From the NCBI RefSeq assembly GCF_943737015.1, contig NZ_CALSFP010000001.1, forward strand, positions 1,116,001-1,180,000: 64,000 nt of DNA, given 5' to 3'. The first letter of the stretch is position 1. Each line of letters starts with the position of its first letter. Both the position numbers and the translations under genes were made by a program. This DNA comes from Staphylococcus sp. Marseille-Q5304. GTDB taxonomy: Bacteria > Bacillota > Bacilli > Staphylococcales > Staphylococcaceae. This document shows positions 31,837 to 40,893 of the stretch, in pieces. The notes below the pieces were generated by a model, which made no database searches, was not told the origin of the DNA, and was given only the letters and a program-made list of their open reading frames with translations.

Positions 31837-33492
31837 TTATTTTTCTGAGTGTTCTTCGTATTTTTCTGCATTTCTTAATGAACTACGTCTTTCAATAATA
31901 TCATCTTCATAATCATCTTGTTGATGTTGAACGTAATCTTGTAAACGATGTTTATTCGGCGTTAGTGTTAAGCCTAAGAATTTACGTTCTTGGTTCGCAT
32001 CTTTATAGAATGATATCATCATCATTATTACTACAAAGGAGAACGGCAAGGCACTGATAATCGCAGCACTTTGTATAGCGTTTAATGCTTTAGTACCATC
32101 TCCGCCACCAGCTAATAATAATACGAATGCGATAAGTGATTGAGCAATACCCCAAGTTACTTTGACAACATTAGATGGTTCTAATGATCCGTAACTTGTT
32201 TGCATTCCTAATACGAACGTAGCTGAATCGGCTGAAGTAATAAAGAATGAACCAATTAATAGTAAGGCAATAATTGATAAAATCATGCCTAAAGGTAAAT
32301 GATGGAATACCCCGAATAATTGAGTTTCTGGTGTCATTTCAAATAATTTAGGGTGTTTTTTACCTGATTCAATACCAAGTACACCAAACACACTGAACCA
32401 AATGAAACTTACGAGAGCTGGAACTAAAAGAACACCTGCGATAAACTCACGAATTGAACGTCCTTTTGATACACGTGCGATGAAAATACCAACGAATGGG
32501 CTCCAGCTTAACCACCAACCCCAGTAGTATAATGTCCAACTAGACATCCATTTTTGTTTCTGAGGGTTTTGTGCGGCAGTATCAAATGTATTTAATAAAA
32601 ATGAATTTAATAGACTACCTGTTGAGCTTGTCATCATGTTTAAGATTAATACTGTAGGGCCGATAATTAATACCGCAATCATTAAAATGGCACCTAAGCT
32701 GATATTCAAGTTACTTAAATATTGAATACCTTTACTTAAACCAGACCAAGCACTCATTAAGAATAAAATTGTAACAATTAAAATAATGATGGCTTGTACC
32801 CATACATTGTTTGGGATATCAAATAAGTAGTTTAGTCCACCATTGATTTGTAATGCACCCATACCTAGTGATACGGCTACACCTACGACTGTAGCAAATA
32901 CTGCTAAAACATCAATGATTGTCCCTATTGGACCTTCTACTTTATTACCTAAAATAGGGCGTAATGTTCTTGAAATCAGTCCTGGTTCTCCCTTTCTAAA
33001 TTGTGCATAAGCAAGTGCTAATGCTACTACACCATAAATTGCCCATGCATGGAATCCCCAATGGAAGAAAGTTGAACGTAAAGCTTCAGTGTACGCCGCT
33101 TTAGTTTTAGGATCTGCACTTGGAGGTGCTGCGAAGTCTGACATTGGTTCTGCAGCGCCATAGAATACAAGTCCAATTCCCATACCTGCACTGAATAACA
33201 TTGCAAACCATGAAATCGTGTTAAACTCTGGCTTGTCGTTCGGTTTACCGAGTTTCAGCTTTCCAATTGGGCTAAAGATTAGGAAAATACAGAAGAATAC
33301 AATAAACGTAGTAAGAATTAAGTAATACCATCCAAGGTTAGTAGTAATCCATAGCTTAATCTTGTTAGTAACTGTGTCGAATTGAGTTGGTAAAAAAGCA
33401 CCAATCAAAACAACAATCGCAACAACGATTGCACTATAGATAAAAACAGGAGATATCTTCTTACCGCTTACTTGTTTATCAGAAGAATTCAT
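31837..33492 (-). CDS. BCCT-family glycine betaine/choline-type transporter (OpuD-like)
   Basis: This is a sodium-coupled transporter for compatible solutes used in osmoprotection. The 551-aa protein has twelve spans and the BCCT signature TLYYWGWWLSWSPFVGIFIA (about residue 320), which includes the aromatic betaine-binding residues. GMGIGLVFYGAAEP is the glycine-rich unwound helix. The acidic and basic C-terminal tail (from about residue 505) fits osmosensing BCCT proteins. In S. aureus the same locus beside mscL and acnA carries opuD2. Choline, betaine or carnitine specificity cannot be decided here. Confidence 0.92.
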   Translation of the reverse strand: MNSSDKQVSGKKISPVFIYSAIVVAIVVLIGAFLPTQFDTVTNKIKLWITTNLGWYYLILTTFIVFFCIFLIFSPIGKLKLGKPNDKPEFNTISWFAMLFSAGMGIGLVFYGAAEPMSDFAAPPSADPKTKAAYTEALRSTFFHWGFHAWAIYGVVALALAYAQFRKGEPGLISRTLRPILGNKVEGPIGTIIDVLAVFATVVGVAVSLGMGALQINGGLNYLFDIPNNVWVQAIIILIVTILFLMSAWSGLSKGIQYLSNLNISLGAILMIAVLIIGPTVLILNMMTSSTGSLLNSFLLNTFDTAAQNPQKQKWMSSWTLYYWGWWLSWSPFVGIFIARVSKGRSIREFIAGVLLVPALVSFIWFSVFGVLGIESGKKHPKLFEMTPETQLFGVFHHLPLGMILSIIALLLIGSFFITSADSATFVLGMQTSYGSLEPSNVVKVTWGIAQSLIAFVLLLAGGGDGTKALNAIQSAAIISALPFSFVVIMMMISFYKDANQERKFLGLTLTPNKHRLQDYVQHQQDDYEDDIIERRSSLRNAEKYEEHSEK

Positions 33493-33702
33493 AATTAATT
33501 ACTCCCTTTCTTATTCATATGAAATTTTTTAAAATCTAAGCAGAAAAATTGCAAACACTAAACAATTCTACTTTCGATTAACCATTAATTAGAATAACAA
33601 ACCGAAGTATTATAATCAAATTTAGGTAAAAAAACTATTTTCTTAATATTTCATATGTTGTATAATCAATTTTATATTTTTTAGTTAAGAAAGGATCAGT
33701 GT

Positions 33703-34062
33703 ATGTTTAAAGAATTCAAAGAGTTTGCATTTAAAGGTAATGTATTAGAATTAGCAATTGCGGTTGTTATGGGGGCTGCCTTTAATAAAATAGTGACAGC
33801 TTTAGTTACATATATCATCATGCCTTTAATCGGATTAATATTTGGTACAGTTAATTTTGCTAAAAGCTGGTCATTTATGGGCATTAAATATGGGATGTTT
33901 GTGCAATCTATTATCGATTTTATCATTATTGCTTTTGCATTATTCATCTTCGTAAAAATTGCTAGTACCATTATGAAAAAAGAAGAAGAAACTGAAGAAA
34001 TTGACGAAAATACAGTGTTGTTAACTGAAATTCGTGACTTATTACGAGAGAAAAATAATTAG
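33703..34062 (+). CDS. mscL: Large-conductance mechanosensitive channel
   Basis: MscL opens under membrane tension on hypo-osmotic shock. The 119-aa protein begins [20 protein letters not shown], with the amphipathic N-helix and the pore helix [14 protein letters not shown], and has a second membrane helix at about residues 68-88. A charged cytoplasmic helix ends the protein. AAGGAT precedes the ATG. It lies back to back with the betaine transporter, so the two osmotic-response genes share a 210-bp divergent control region. Confidence 0.97.
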   Translation: MFKEFKEFAFKGNVLELAIAVVMGAAFNKIVTALVTYIIMPLIGLIFGTVNFAKSWSFMGIKYGMFVQSIIDFIIIAFALFIFVKIASTIMKKEEETEEIDENTVLLTEIRDLLREKNN

Positions 34063-34069
34063 AGGTAAA

Positions 34070-34240
34070 GCGGGAGTGGCACAGAAATCGAATTTTCTAA
34101 TAGAGATTTCGTAGTCCCACCCCAATAATGATGTCTAGGATTGCAAAAAGCTTGATCTAAGCGTATTTTCAATTCAGACATCTACTGCCAAGTTGAAAAG
34201 AGTCTGAGACACCTATTTTTGTCTCAGACTCTCTTTATTT
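34070..34240 (+). repeat. Dispersed intergenic repeat, copy B (full form)
   Basis: It starts GGGAGTGGCACAGAAATCGA, contains a middle block with AAGCTTGATCTAAGCG, and ends with the hairpin AGTCTGAGACA/TGTCTCAGACT and a T run (34200-34236). The same three blocks occur in copy C. The end hairpin probably terminates both mscL and sbcC. Confidence 0.8.
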
Positions 34241-34262
34241 TATATAAAGGAATATTATTAAA

Positions 34263-37200
34263 TCACTGCATTTTGAAACGCGTTGTACTATGATATTGCT
34301 TTGTTTCTACTTCTAAAATCAATGGGATACGTTGTTTTAATTCGCTAACATGAGATATGATGCCAACCATTCTACCTGTTGATTTTAAACCAACTAATGT
34401 ATCTAAAGCTGTCTCTAGTGTTTCTTGATCTAAAGTACCGAATCCTTCGTCAACAAACATTGAATCAAGAGATATACCTCCCGATTCCTCTTGGACGACT
34501 TCACTTAGCCCAAGCGCTAAAGCTAAAGAAGCTTGGAAAGTTTCACCGCCTGATAATGAAGTAATATGACGTGAACGATTTGAATGATTATCAAAAACAT
34601 CAATTTCTAACCCACTGTAACCTTGAGAAACTTGTTGACGTCTAACTAACTGATATCTTTGTCCTGACATTATAGCTAAACGTTTATTAGCTTGAATAAG
34701 TATACGTTGTAAATAATGAATTAAAACGTAATTTTCTAAAGTTAGCTTTTGTGGATTCTTTCCTGATAATACTTCTGACAATTGGAATATCTCTTGTTGT
34801 TCTTTTAAATCTTCTTCTAACTTTTCCACCATTTGTTTAATAATTTTTATTTTTGTCTCATTAAATTCTACTTTATATTCATGTTGGCTGAGTTGTGAGG
34901 CAATTTGTTCATATGATTGTTGCTGTTCTTGTAGTTGTGATTTTAGTTGAGTAATATCTTCTAATTGTTCATTTTCTGTTTGTTTTTTCAATTGCTCAAT
35001 TTCTATTTCAAGCGTCTGTCTATTCTTCTTATATTGTTCAATTGTGCGTTCCAATTTATCTTTTTCAGGTAAACGTTCCATTACGATTTTTATCTGATCA
35101 ATAGAATCAAAGCCAATTTTTTTCATCTCTGAATTGATTTGGTTATCCATTTGTTTTAATTCTGCTTTTGTTTCAGAAACGTTTTGACTTAGAAAATGAA
35201 CATTGTTCTGTTCAATTGATAATTTGTTAGTTAAATTTTGCACAGTGCGCTCTAGTTCAGATAAGGACGTGTCATAGTCTTGTACAGTTTTCAACTCGTG
35301 CTTATAATTTTGTACAAATAACGTTACGTCTTGGTATTGTGTTGTTTTTTCAAAATCTTGTATAGTAATTTCGTTTTGTTTGATTTCATGATCGATATTT
35401 TTTAATTTCAATTGTGAATCATGTTCAGCTTGATTAAGTTGTTGTAAATGCTCTTTGAGTTGCTCGACTTGTTTATTTTCTTCATTTAACTGCCGTTTCT
35501 CATTTTCTTTATTTTGAAGTTGATTTTCTAAGTCATCAGTTTTTGTGTCTGTTTTGATATCTGTTTCGAACTTTGATAGTTGCTCCCTTTTTATACGTAA
35601 TTCACTCTCGTATTGAATTTTTTTATTTTGTTGTTGATTTAATAAATTTTCTAATTCTGCAATCTCTTGATGTCTTTTCGATATGTCTTCAAAATCAACA
35701 TGTTGTTCAACTTCTGTTACTTCATGACCACAAATAGGACATTGCTCACCTACTTCTATAGCAGATTGTATATTGGCTATAATTTCTTGTTTATTATTTA
35801 AATCAATATTAGATTTATCAATTGATGCATATTTATCTTTTAATAATTGGATTTCATTTAAACTTTGTTCTAATTTTTCTTCAATTTGTATTGTTTCTTC
35901 TGCTAATTGTTGATGTTCTTCTTTTCTTTTATCTATTTGTTTTAATTCATTAATATGGCTAGTCAATTTATAAATCTCTTCATTTAAACTTTCAATTTTC
36001 GAATAATCTGCTTTCCTATTATTCAATTTATTTTTTTGCTCATTCAATTTATTTTGCTGTTGCTGATACTTATTCGCCATTTCATCATATGTTTCAGTTA
36101 ATTGTTTTAAGCTATGATATGATGTTTGATATTTTTGAGCATTTTCATAAAATAATTTGCACTGATTTAAAAATTCTCTTTTTTTCTCAATTTCCTCATT
36201 ATTTGTCTTATATTGATTTAATTCTATTGAATGCGTTTCTAGTTGTTTCGAAATATCAATAACAATATTTTGCTTTTCTTCTAATTCAGTTGTTGTCTTT
36301 GCAGTTTTGTCTAATAACTTTTGCTGGGTATCAACAAGTGTTGCAATAGGTCTTACTTCGTTAAGTTCTTTAACTAATTTTTCTTTTGTCTTTATCTCTG
36401 ATTCTTCAGTTATTAGTTTTTCGTACTCTTCATTTTTAGTTTTTAAATTTTTAAATGCCTCTTCTAACTTTAAATTTTTTTCTAATTTAATTTCAGCATC
36501 TTTAAGCATTTTACTTTGAAAGTCTTTTTGTTGTTTTAATTCGTTCTTAATTGAGTGACCTATTTCAGTATATTCTGGTAATAATTCTAGTATTTTTTGT
36601 GTCTGTCTAGCTGTGATTTGTTTATGCGCATTCAGTATTTCATTATCAAAAGTATTGATTTCTTGCCAATTTGATTCTAATAATTGATATTGTTGTTCGA
36701 TATGGGACTTTACTTCATTAATGTCCTCAGATAATTTATTTTGAATATCTACGAATCGTTGACTATTAAATAACGTTCTTAATATCTCTTGTTTCTCTGA
36801 ACTTTTAGAAAGTAAAAATCTCTTGAATTCACCTTGAGGCAAAATAAATAACTGACGAAATTGTTCAACGTTAACACCTAACAAATCAATTAGATAGCGT
36901 TTTCCACTACTAATTTTGCTTTCTATCAATTTATATTGATTATCCACCAATTCATAAATTGATAATTGACCTAATGTTGGGCTTTTATTTCCTTCTTTAT
37001 GGAAAGCACCTTGGCGAATGATTTTAAATTGTTGATTTCTAATCTTAAACTCGAATTCTACTATCATTGGTGATTTACCATCTGCGAAATGACTGCGTAA
37101 TTCTCCTTCTTTTCTATCTTTAGTTGAGGCCTCACCAAATAATGCAAACACAATAGCATCGAAAATCATTGTTTTCCCTGATCCAGTCTTTCCACTAATT

Positions 37201-37292
37201 AAAAACAAATGATTTTCTTGTAACTGTCGAAAGTCTATCGTTTCATTTAAAAAAGGGCCAAAGTTTTTTAATTTAACAACTAATGGTTTCAT
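34263..37292 (-). CDS. sbcC: Exonuclease SbcC, ATPase subunit
   Basis: SbcC is the SMC-like partner of SbcD (bacterial Rad50) and opens DNA hairpins and protein-blocked ends. Walker A is SGKTGSGKTMIFDAI (about residues 33-47). Long coiled coils flank the zinc hook CPICGHE near residue 520. The signature LSGGETFQASLALALGL and Walker B SLDSMFVDEGFGTLD close the head near residues 920-965. The 1009-aa length is normal. Its ATG follows the sbcD stop with no gap, so it is coupled to sbcD and shares its LexA site. Confidence 0.96.
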   Translation of the reverse strand: MKPLVVKLKNFGPFLNETIDFRQLQENHLFLISGKTGSGKTMIFDAIVFALFGEASTKDRKEGELRSHFADGKSPMIVEFEFKIRNQQFKIIRQGAFHKEGNKSPTLGQLSIYELVDNQYKLIESKISSGKRYLIDLLGVNVEQFRQLFILPQGEFKRFLLSKSSEKQEILRTLFNSQRFVDIQNKLSEDINEVKSHIEQQYQLLESNWQEINTFDNEILNAHKQITARQTQKILELLPEYTEIGHSIKNELKQQKDFQSKMLKDAEIKLEKNLKLEEAFKNLKTKNEEYEKLITEESEIKTKEKLVKELNEVRPIATLVDTQQKLLDKTAKTTTELEEKQNIVIDISKQLETHSIELNQYKTNNEEIEKKREFLNQCKLFYENAQKYQTSYHSLKQLTETYDEMANKYQQQQNKLNEQKNKLNNRKADYSKIESLNEEIYKLTSHINELKQIDKRKEEHQQLAEETIQIEEKLEQSLNEIQLLKDKYASIDKSNIDLNNKQEIIANIQSAIEVGEQCPICGHEVTEVEQHVDFEDISKRHQEIAELENLLNQQQNKKIQYESELRIKREQLSKFETDIKTDTKTDDLENQLQNKENEKRQLNEENKQVEQLKEHLQQLNQAEHDSQLKLKNIDHEIKQNEITIQDFEKTTQYQDVTLFVQNYKHELKTVQDYDTSLSELERTVQNLTNKLSIEQNNVHFLSQNVSETKAELKQMDNQINSEMKKIGFDSIDQIKIVMERLPEKDKLERTIEQYKKNRQTLEIEIEQLKKQTENEQLEDITQLKSQLQEQQQSYEQIASQLSQHEYKVEFNETKIKIIKQMVEKLEEDLKEQQEIFQLSEVLSGKNPQKLTLENYVLIHYLQRILIQANKRLAIMSGQRYQLVRRQQVSQGYSGLEIDVFDNHSNRSRHITSLSGGETFQASLALALGLSEVVQEESGGISLDSMFVDEGFGTLDQETLETALDTLVGLKSTGRMVGIISHVSELKQRIPLILEVETKQYHSTTRFKMQ

Positions 37293-38423
37293 TTACGCGT
37301 CACCTCCATTAAGAAAGTCATTTAATATATAGTTTAATTTATCGTTTTGAGCAGACGTTAACGTTTCATCCGTTATTTCTTCATAAAACTTTTTAATAAT
37401 CGTTTCGTCTTCAAACTTTTGAATTTCTTCATCTGATTGATAAATAGAAGTATTAAATTCGAATGATTGGTTTGTTAATGCTAAAGTATTTTTATAAATT
37501 TGCTTTAAGTGCATCATTGGATCAGTCACATGAGACATATGCTTTAACTTAAAATGCAAATAATTTTCTTTATTTTTTATAGCAAGTCGCTCATGTATAG
37601 CATCTTCATAATCACCTTCTACAACTTCCAGTTCTCTCCTAGGTTTTAATGGTATAAACTGATCTTTGATTTGATGTTCCTCTATTTCAACACGTCGATA
37701 ACCTTTCGCTTGGTTAACTTCTGAAAAAGAATATTGAAGTAAAGAACCACTATAATTAATAAAATCAGAATTAATACTAAATGGATGATGTAAATGACCT
37801 AACATGACTTTATCAAACATGTTAAAAGTGTCCTCTTCAACGGATTCCACAGTGCCAATCGTTAAAGGTCTTTCTGATTCAGACCTAATGCCGCCTTGCA
37901 CTGTTAAATGTCCAATTAATATATTAATATTTTCGTTATTAATTGATTGTTGTATGTATTTCAGGCATTTACTTACTGCTTGTTGATGTGTTGTTATCGA
38001 ATCATCACTAAAGTAATCCTGAATTTCGTTTATTGTTGCAAATGGCATTGTATAAAAATCAATACCATTTATAGAGATAGGCTTATTCATATCTTCTAGT
38101 CGCGTACGAATATAAAATTGTGATCTTTCAAACCAACGTGAACCATAATCTAGTCGTTCTTTACCATCATGATTACCACTAATAATGATTAAAGGAATAT
38201 GCATTTCTAAATTTAATTTGTTTATTGTTTTTTCAAGCAACTGTATAGCTTCTTTATTTGGATAACTCGTGTCGTACAAATCCCCCGCAATAACAATTAC
38301 GTCAGGTTGCTCATTGTGCATAGAATTTATAAATTGATCTAAAATATACGCTTGGTCTTCTAATAAAGATTTACCATTAAGTATCTTACCTAAGTGCCAA
38401 TCACCTGTATGAATAACCTTCAT
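37293..38423 (-). CDS. sbcD: Exonuclease SbcD, nuclease subunit
   Basis: SbcD is the Mre11-type manganese nuclease. The phosphoesterase motifs are seen in order: HTGDWHLGK (residues 6-14), AGDLYDTS (about 46-53), [10 protein letters not shown] (about 82-91), and GHLTV and GHLHHP (the last near residue 205). The 376-aa length is normal. A GAGGTG site precedes the ATG at 38423. A perfect LexA box lies 17 bp above the start, so sbcDC should be DNA-damage inducible. Confidence 0.96.
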   Translation of the reverse strand: MKVIHTGDWHLGKILNGKSLLEDQAYILDQFINSMHNEQPDVIVIAGDLYDTSYPNKEAIQLLEKTINKLNLEMHIPLIIISGNHDGKERLDYGSRWFERSQFYIRTRLEDMNKPISINGIDFYTMPFATINEIQDYFSDDSITTHQQAVSKCLKYIQQSINNENINILIGHLTVQGGIRSESERPLTIGTVESVEEDTFNMFDKVMLGHLHHPFSINSDFINYSGSLLQYSFSEVNQAKGYRRVEIEEHQIKDQFIPLKPRRELEVVEGDYEDAIHERLAIKNKENYLHFKLKHMSHVTDPMMHLKQIYKNTLALTNQSFEFNTSIYQSDEEIQKFEDETIIKKFYEEITDETLTSAQNDKLNYILNDFLNGGDA

Positions 38424-38439
38424 CTTTTCACCTCTTATA

Positions 38440-38451
38440 GAACGTTTGTTC
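38440..38451 (-). promoter_or_regulatory. LexA box before sbcD
   Basis: GAACGTTTGTTC is a perfect match to GAAC-N4-GTTC. It sits just below a TATAAA-like -10 and above the sbcD ribosome binding site. Confidence 0.88.
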
Positions 38452-38510
38452 GTATTAATTTCATTTTATAACATTTTCTTACTCGTTACAAGTACTATAT
38501 CGAGTTTAAA

Positions 38511-38543
38511 CAAAAAAACTACCAGCCATTTAAGGCTGGTAGA
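38511..38543 (-). terminator. Terminator of the ccdC-like gene
   Basis: CTACCAGCC (38519-38527) pairs with GGCTGGTAG (38534-38542). A T7 run is on the minus strand. Confidence 0.85.
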
Positions 38544-38566
38544 TACATCATTACATCTGCTGTTTA

Positions 38567-39034
38567 TTATTTAACTAATGATTTCTTTACTTTTTTAAAT
38601 TTATAAAGCATGGCTAATCTCCAAGGTACAATCATACAAAATGCTAATAAGAAAAACATACCTGCAACTTCGCCAGGTTCAATTTGGTTACTGACAAAGA
38701 TTTTAATAACAGTTCGAATTACTAATAAAGAAATTAAAATAATTGGAAAAGCTTTAGAGCGTTTCATATAAATTTCTGTACCGTCTGTTTCAAATCTTGA
38801 AGTCCAAATAAGTACAATAGAAAATAAAAATCCTAAGATAATACATTCTAAAATTTCTAAACCTGTTAATCTAAAATACGGAATTACATACATTAATGCA
38901 CCTGTGGCCATAAAAAATGGTGGTAAAATAATTTTCTTTTCATTGACTGGAAATTTCTGTGCTTTCATACGAATGATTACGACACCAATCCCCATTAAAA
39001 AAGCAAAGACAATCGAAAAGACTAAATAGAGCAT
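38567..39034 (-). CDS. CcdC-family (DUF1453) membrane protein
   Basis: The 155-aa protein has four to five hydrophobic spans. It matches the pattern of Bacillus CcdC, a protein linked by name and position to cytochrome c maturation genes but without a proven role. MKAQKFPVNEKKIILPPFF after the first span and YMKRSKAFPIILISLLVIRT are the recognisable blocks. The gene lies in the same larger neighbourhood (lexA, tkt, yneF, ccdC) as in Bacillus, which supports the call. AAGGTG precedes ATG 39034. It appears monocistronic. Confidence 0.8.
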   Translation of the reverse strand: MLYLVFSIVFAFLMGIGVVIIRMKAQKFPVNEKKIILPPFFMATGALMYVIPYFRLTGLEILECIILGFLFSIVLIWTSRFETDGTEIYMKRSKAFPIILISLLVIRTVIKIFVSNQIEPGEVAGMFFLLAFCMIVPWRLAMLYKFKKVKKSLVK

Positions 39035-39186
39035 GCTACACCTTCTTTAAATTTCTATATGTTAAATCACTTTGTTAGTATATCACTTTACACTTTTTAG
39101 GTCAGTACCTACTTACTTTATTTCACTATTTACTCACAAATTCACTCTAATATAATTAAAATTTTTCATAGATTAATTTAAAAAGA

Positions 39187-39231
39187 AAACCTTTCATAGC
39201 TACCTAATTTCTAGGAACTGTGAAAGGTTTA
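39187..39231 (-). terminator. Terminator below the 61-aa gene
   Basis: AAACCTTTCA...CCTA pairs with TAGG...TGAAAGGTTT, with two small mismatches. The T-rich run is on the minus strand. Confidence 0.75.
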
Positions 39232-39273
39232 ATCTCAAAATCAAATTTCGGCTAAATTGATTTTATTATATAT

Positions 39274-39459
39274 TTACATTGTTTGCGTTACATCGTTAGA
39301 ATTGCATACATCATTTAATAAGTCTCTTAAATAATCCATGTCATGTATTTGCATGGCTTGATGATATTTCTTGAATGAGGCTTCATTAGAAAAATTAATA
39401 TGCATGTTTGCAAGACGATCTAAAACTTCTTTATCATGCATGGTATAAGCGTCTTTCAC
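39274..39459 (-). CDS. Small uncharacterised protein, 61 aa
   Basis: The gene has a strong AAGGAGGT site 8 bp before a GTG start at 39459 and a good terminator, so it is very likely real. The product is hydrophilic, helical in pattern and His/Met-rich, with MHDKEVLDRLANMHI and a second similar stretch MQIHDMDYLRDLLNDV. No membrane segment, Cys or known motif is seen. An internal ATG (codon 7) is an alternative start. I do not recognise a function. Confidence 0.75.
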   Translation of the reverse strand: MKDAYTMHDKEVLDRLANMHINFSNEASFKKYHQAMQIHDMDYLRDLLNDVCNSNDVTQTM

Positions 39460-39545
39460 TTATTACTACCTCCTTTATGGTTAATTATTATATCAAATAT
39501 ATACTCCGATTTAAAATAATTATTCTGAATATTTAAAATTAAAAA

Positions 39546-39580
39546 AGCTCGCCGTGATTTTAAACCACGACGAGTCTTAT
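39546..39580 (-). terminator. Terminator of the secreted protein gene
   Basis: CTCGCCGTG (39548-39556) pairs with CACGACGAG (39566-39574). A T6 run lies on the minus strand. Confidence 0.8.
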
Positions 39581-39643
39581 TTCAGCAAATTAATCTCAAC
39601 ATTTTATAACTTTTTTATCTTTATAAAAGGACTTTATTTCAAA

Positions 39644-39994
39644 CTAGTCTAAATCGTATTTACTTAAATCTAAATAGCCTGCACTTTCATATGTTGCAGG
39701 TGTAGTATCACCATAATAAACTTTACCAGTATTTTTCATAATTTTAATTTCATACATACCACCAGCGCCAGCTGAATTAGCTAATGAAATTGAGTAATAA
39801 TCACCTTTATCTACCATACCTTTACCTAATACATCTACGTTCCCGTCTAAATGGAATTCTGTTTCTACACGTTGTAACGCATCATTTTGTAATTCATTTT
39901 CACCTTGTGTAGATGCTTGTGCTGGTTGATTAATAAGTAACATCGCTCCTGCAACTAAACTAGCTCCAATTAAACCAAAATTTTTCTTAAACAT
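39644..39994 (-). CDS. Secreted uncharacterised protein with signal peptide
   Basis: The 116-aa protein starts MFKKNFGLIGASLVAGAMLL and has a clear signal peptide with a likely cut after PAQA (about residue 28). The mature part of roughly 88 residues has no Cys. It carries EIKIMKNTGKVYYGDTTPAT, a pattern that recalls a PepSY-type small beta domain, but I would not assign it. The ATG at 39994 follows AAAGGGG at about 10 bp; an earlier GTG at 40015 would overlap that site. It is single-gene with its own terminator. The function is unknown. Confidence 0.8.
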   Translation of the reverse strand: MFKKNFGLIGASLVAGAMLLINQPAQASTQGENELQNDALQRVETEFHLDGNVDVLGKGMVDKGDYYSISLANSAGAGGMYEIKIMKNTGKVYYGDTTPATYESAGYLDLSKYDLD

Positions 39995-40333
39995 GTAACA
40001 TGTTTCCCCTTTCACTTATTTTGTAATCTAAATGTAACATTCTGTAATATTATAGTCAACTAAATGTAATAAATTTATATAAGTTGTATTATTCTGATTA
40101 ATTTTACACTCAATTAATGATTAATTAAATTTATTTACGAGAGATATTTAATTCTATTCATGAATATACATTAGGCCATTTATAGTTTTAAATGTCGAGT
40201 TCTAATTCATTTATTTACAAAGTGAAATTAAACTTGATATAATACTTGGGGTCAGTATATATGATTGGTTTAACCCTTGAAAAAAGGTATAACTTTTAGT
40301 AAAATTCATATCGATAGGAAAGTGGGTGAAACA
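39995..40333. promoter_or_regulatory. Divergent control region with the yneF promoter
   Basis: TTACAA (40215-40220) and TATAAT (40238-40243), 17 bp apart, form a good plus-strand promoter for yneF. AT-rich repeats of the type TGTAAT and TGTAAC occur near 40034-40075, above the secreted-protein gene. No other gene is visible. Confidence 0.55.
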
Positions 40334-40573
40334 ATGCCAGTATGGATCGCTATAATTATCATCGTTTTAGCACTTATTTTAGGATTGGTCGGTGGATTTT
40401 TCCTTGCTAGAAAATACATGATGGATTATCTTAAAAAGAACCCACCAATTAACGAAGAAATGTTACGTATGATGATGATGCAAATGGGTCAAAAACCATC
40501 ACAAAAGAAAATCAACCAAATGATGACAATGATGAATAAAAACCAAGATGCACAATTTAAAAAGGCTAAATAG
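40334..40573 (+). CDS. yneF: UPF0154 family small membrane protein YneF
   Basis: The 79-aa protein starts [20 protein letters not shown], a single N-terminal membrane helix. A methionine-rich amphipathic tail follows, with [20 protein letters not shown]. This is the standard YneF/UPF0154 pattern and length. I chose the ATG at 40334 because the frame upstream (from 40277) lacks a ribosome binding site and is hydrophilic. The function is unknown. It is convergent with transketolase, as in Bacillus, where yneF is also near tkt. Confidence 0.88.
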   Translation: MPVWIAIIIIVLALILGLVGGFFLARKYMMDYLKKNPPINEEMLRMMMMQMGQKPSQKKINQMMTMMNKNQDAQFKKAK

Positions 40574-40583
40574 TCTATGAATA

Positions 40584-40629
40584 AAGGGATTGAGTGAACT
40601 TAAAAAAGTTCGCTCAATCCCATTTTTTT
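40584..40629 (+). terminator. Terminator of yneF
   Basis: A 16-bp stem GGGATTGAGTGAACTT/AAGTTCGCTCAATCCC with a T7 run follows the stop by 13 bp. Confidence 0.88.
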
Positions 40630-40893
40630 GCCTTAGTAAAAATTTATTTAGCTACATGAAAAATATAATGTATATTATCATTACAATACTGATAGCACTT
40701 ATAAAATTATTGAAAAATGTTTGTAGTTTTAACTTTTGTATTTTCGTCACTTCTTTTGTCTCTTTTCTGTTAGTGACATATTTTCTATTAATTACATTAT
40801 ATAAATTTATCCAATATTTGTGTATAAAAAAACGATCCGATAGTAAATATCAGACCGTTTTTCAACTTAATTTAAAGTTTTATTTTATATTAA
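40630..40893 (-). terminator. Gene-free spacer ending in the transketolase terminator
   Basis: The only structure is the hairpin AACGATCCGATA/TATCAGACCGTT at about 40828-40861, whose T run on the minus strand ends tkt. An open frame crossing the region overlaps both hairpins and has no ribosome binding site, so it was not called. Confidence 0.7.

Noticed and set aside
34263..38423. Defence system around sbcC/sbcD
   Set aside because: The genes have the complete housekeeping SbcCD motifs and no accessory defence genes around them.
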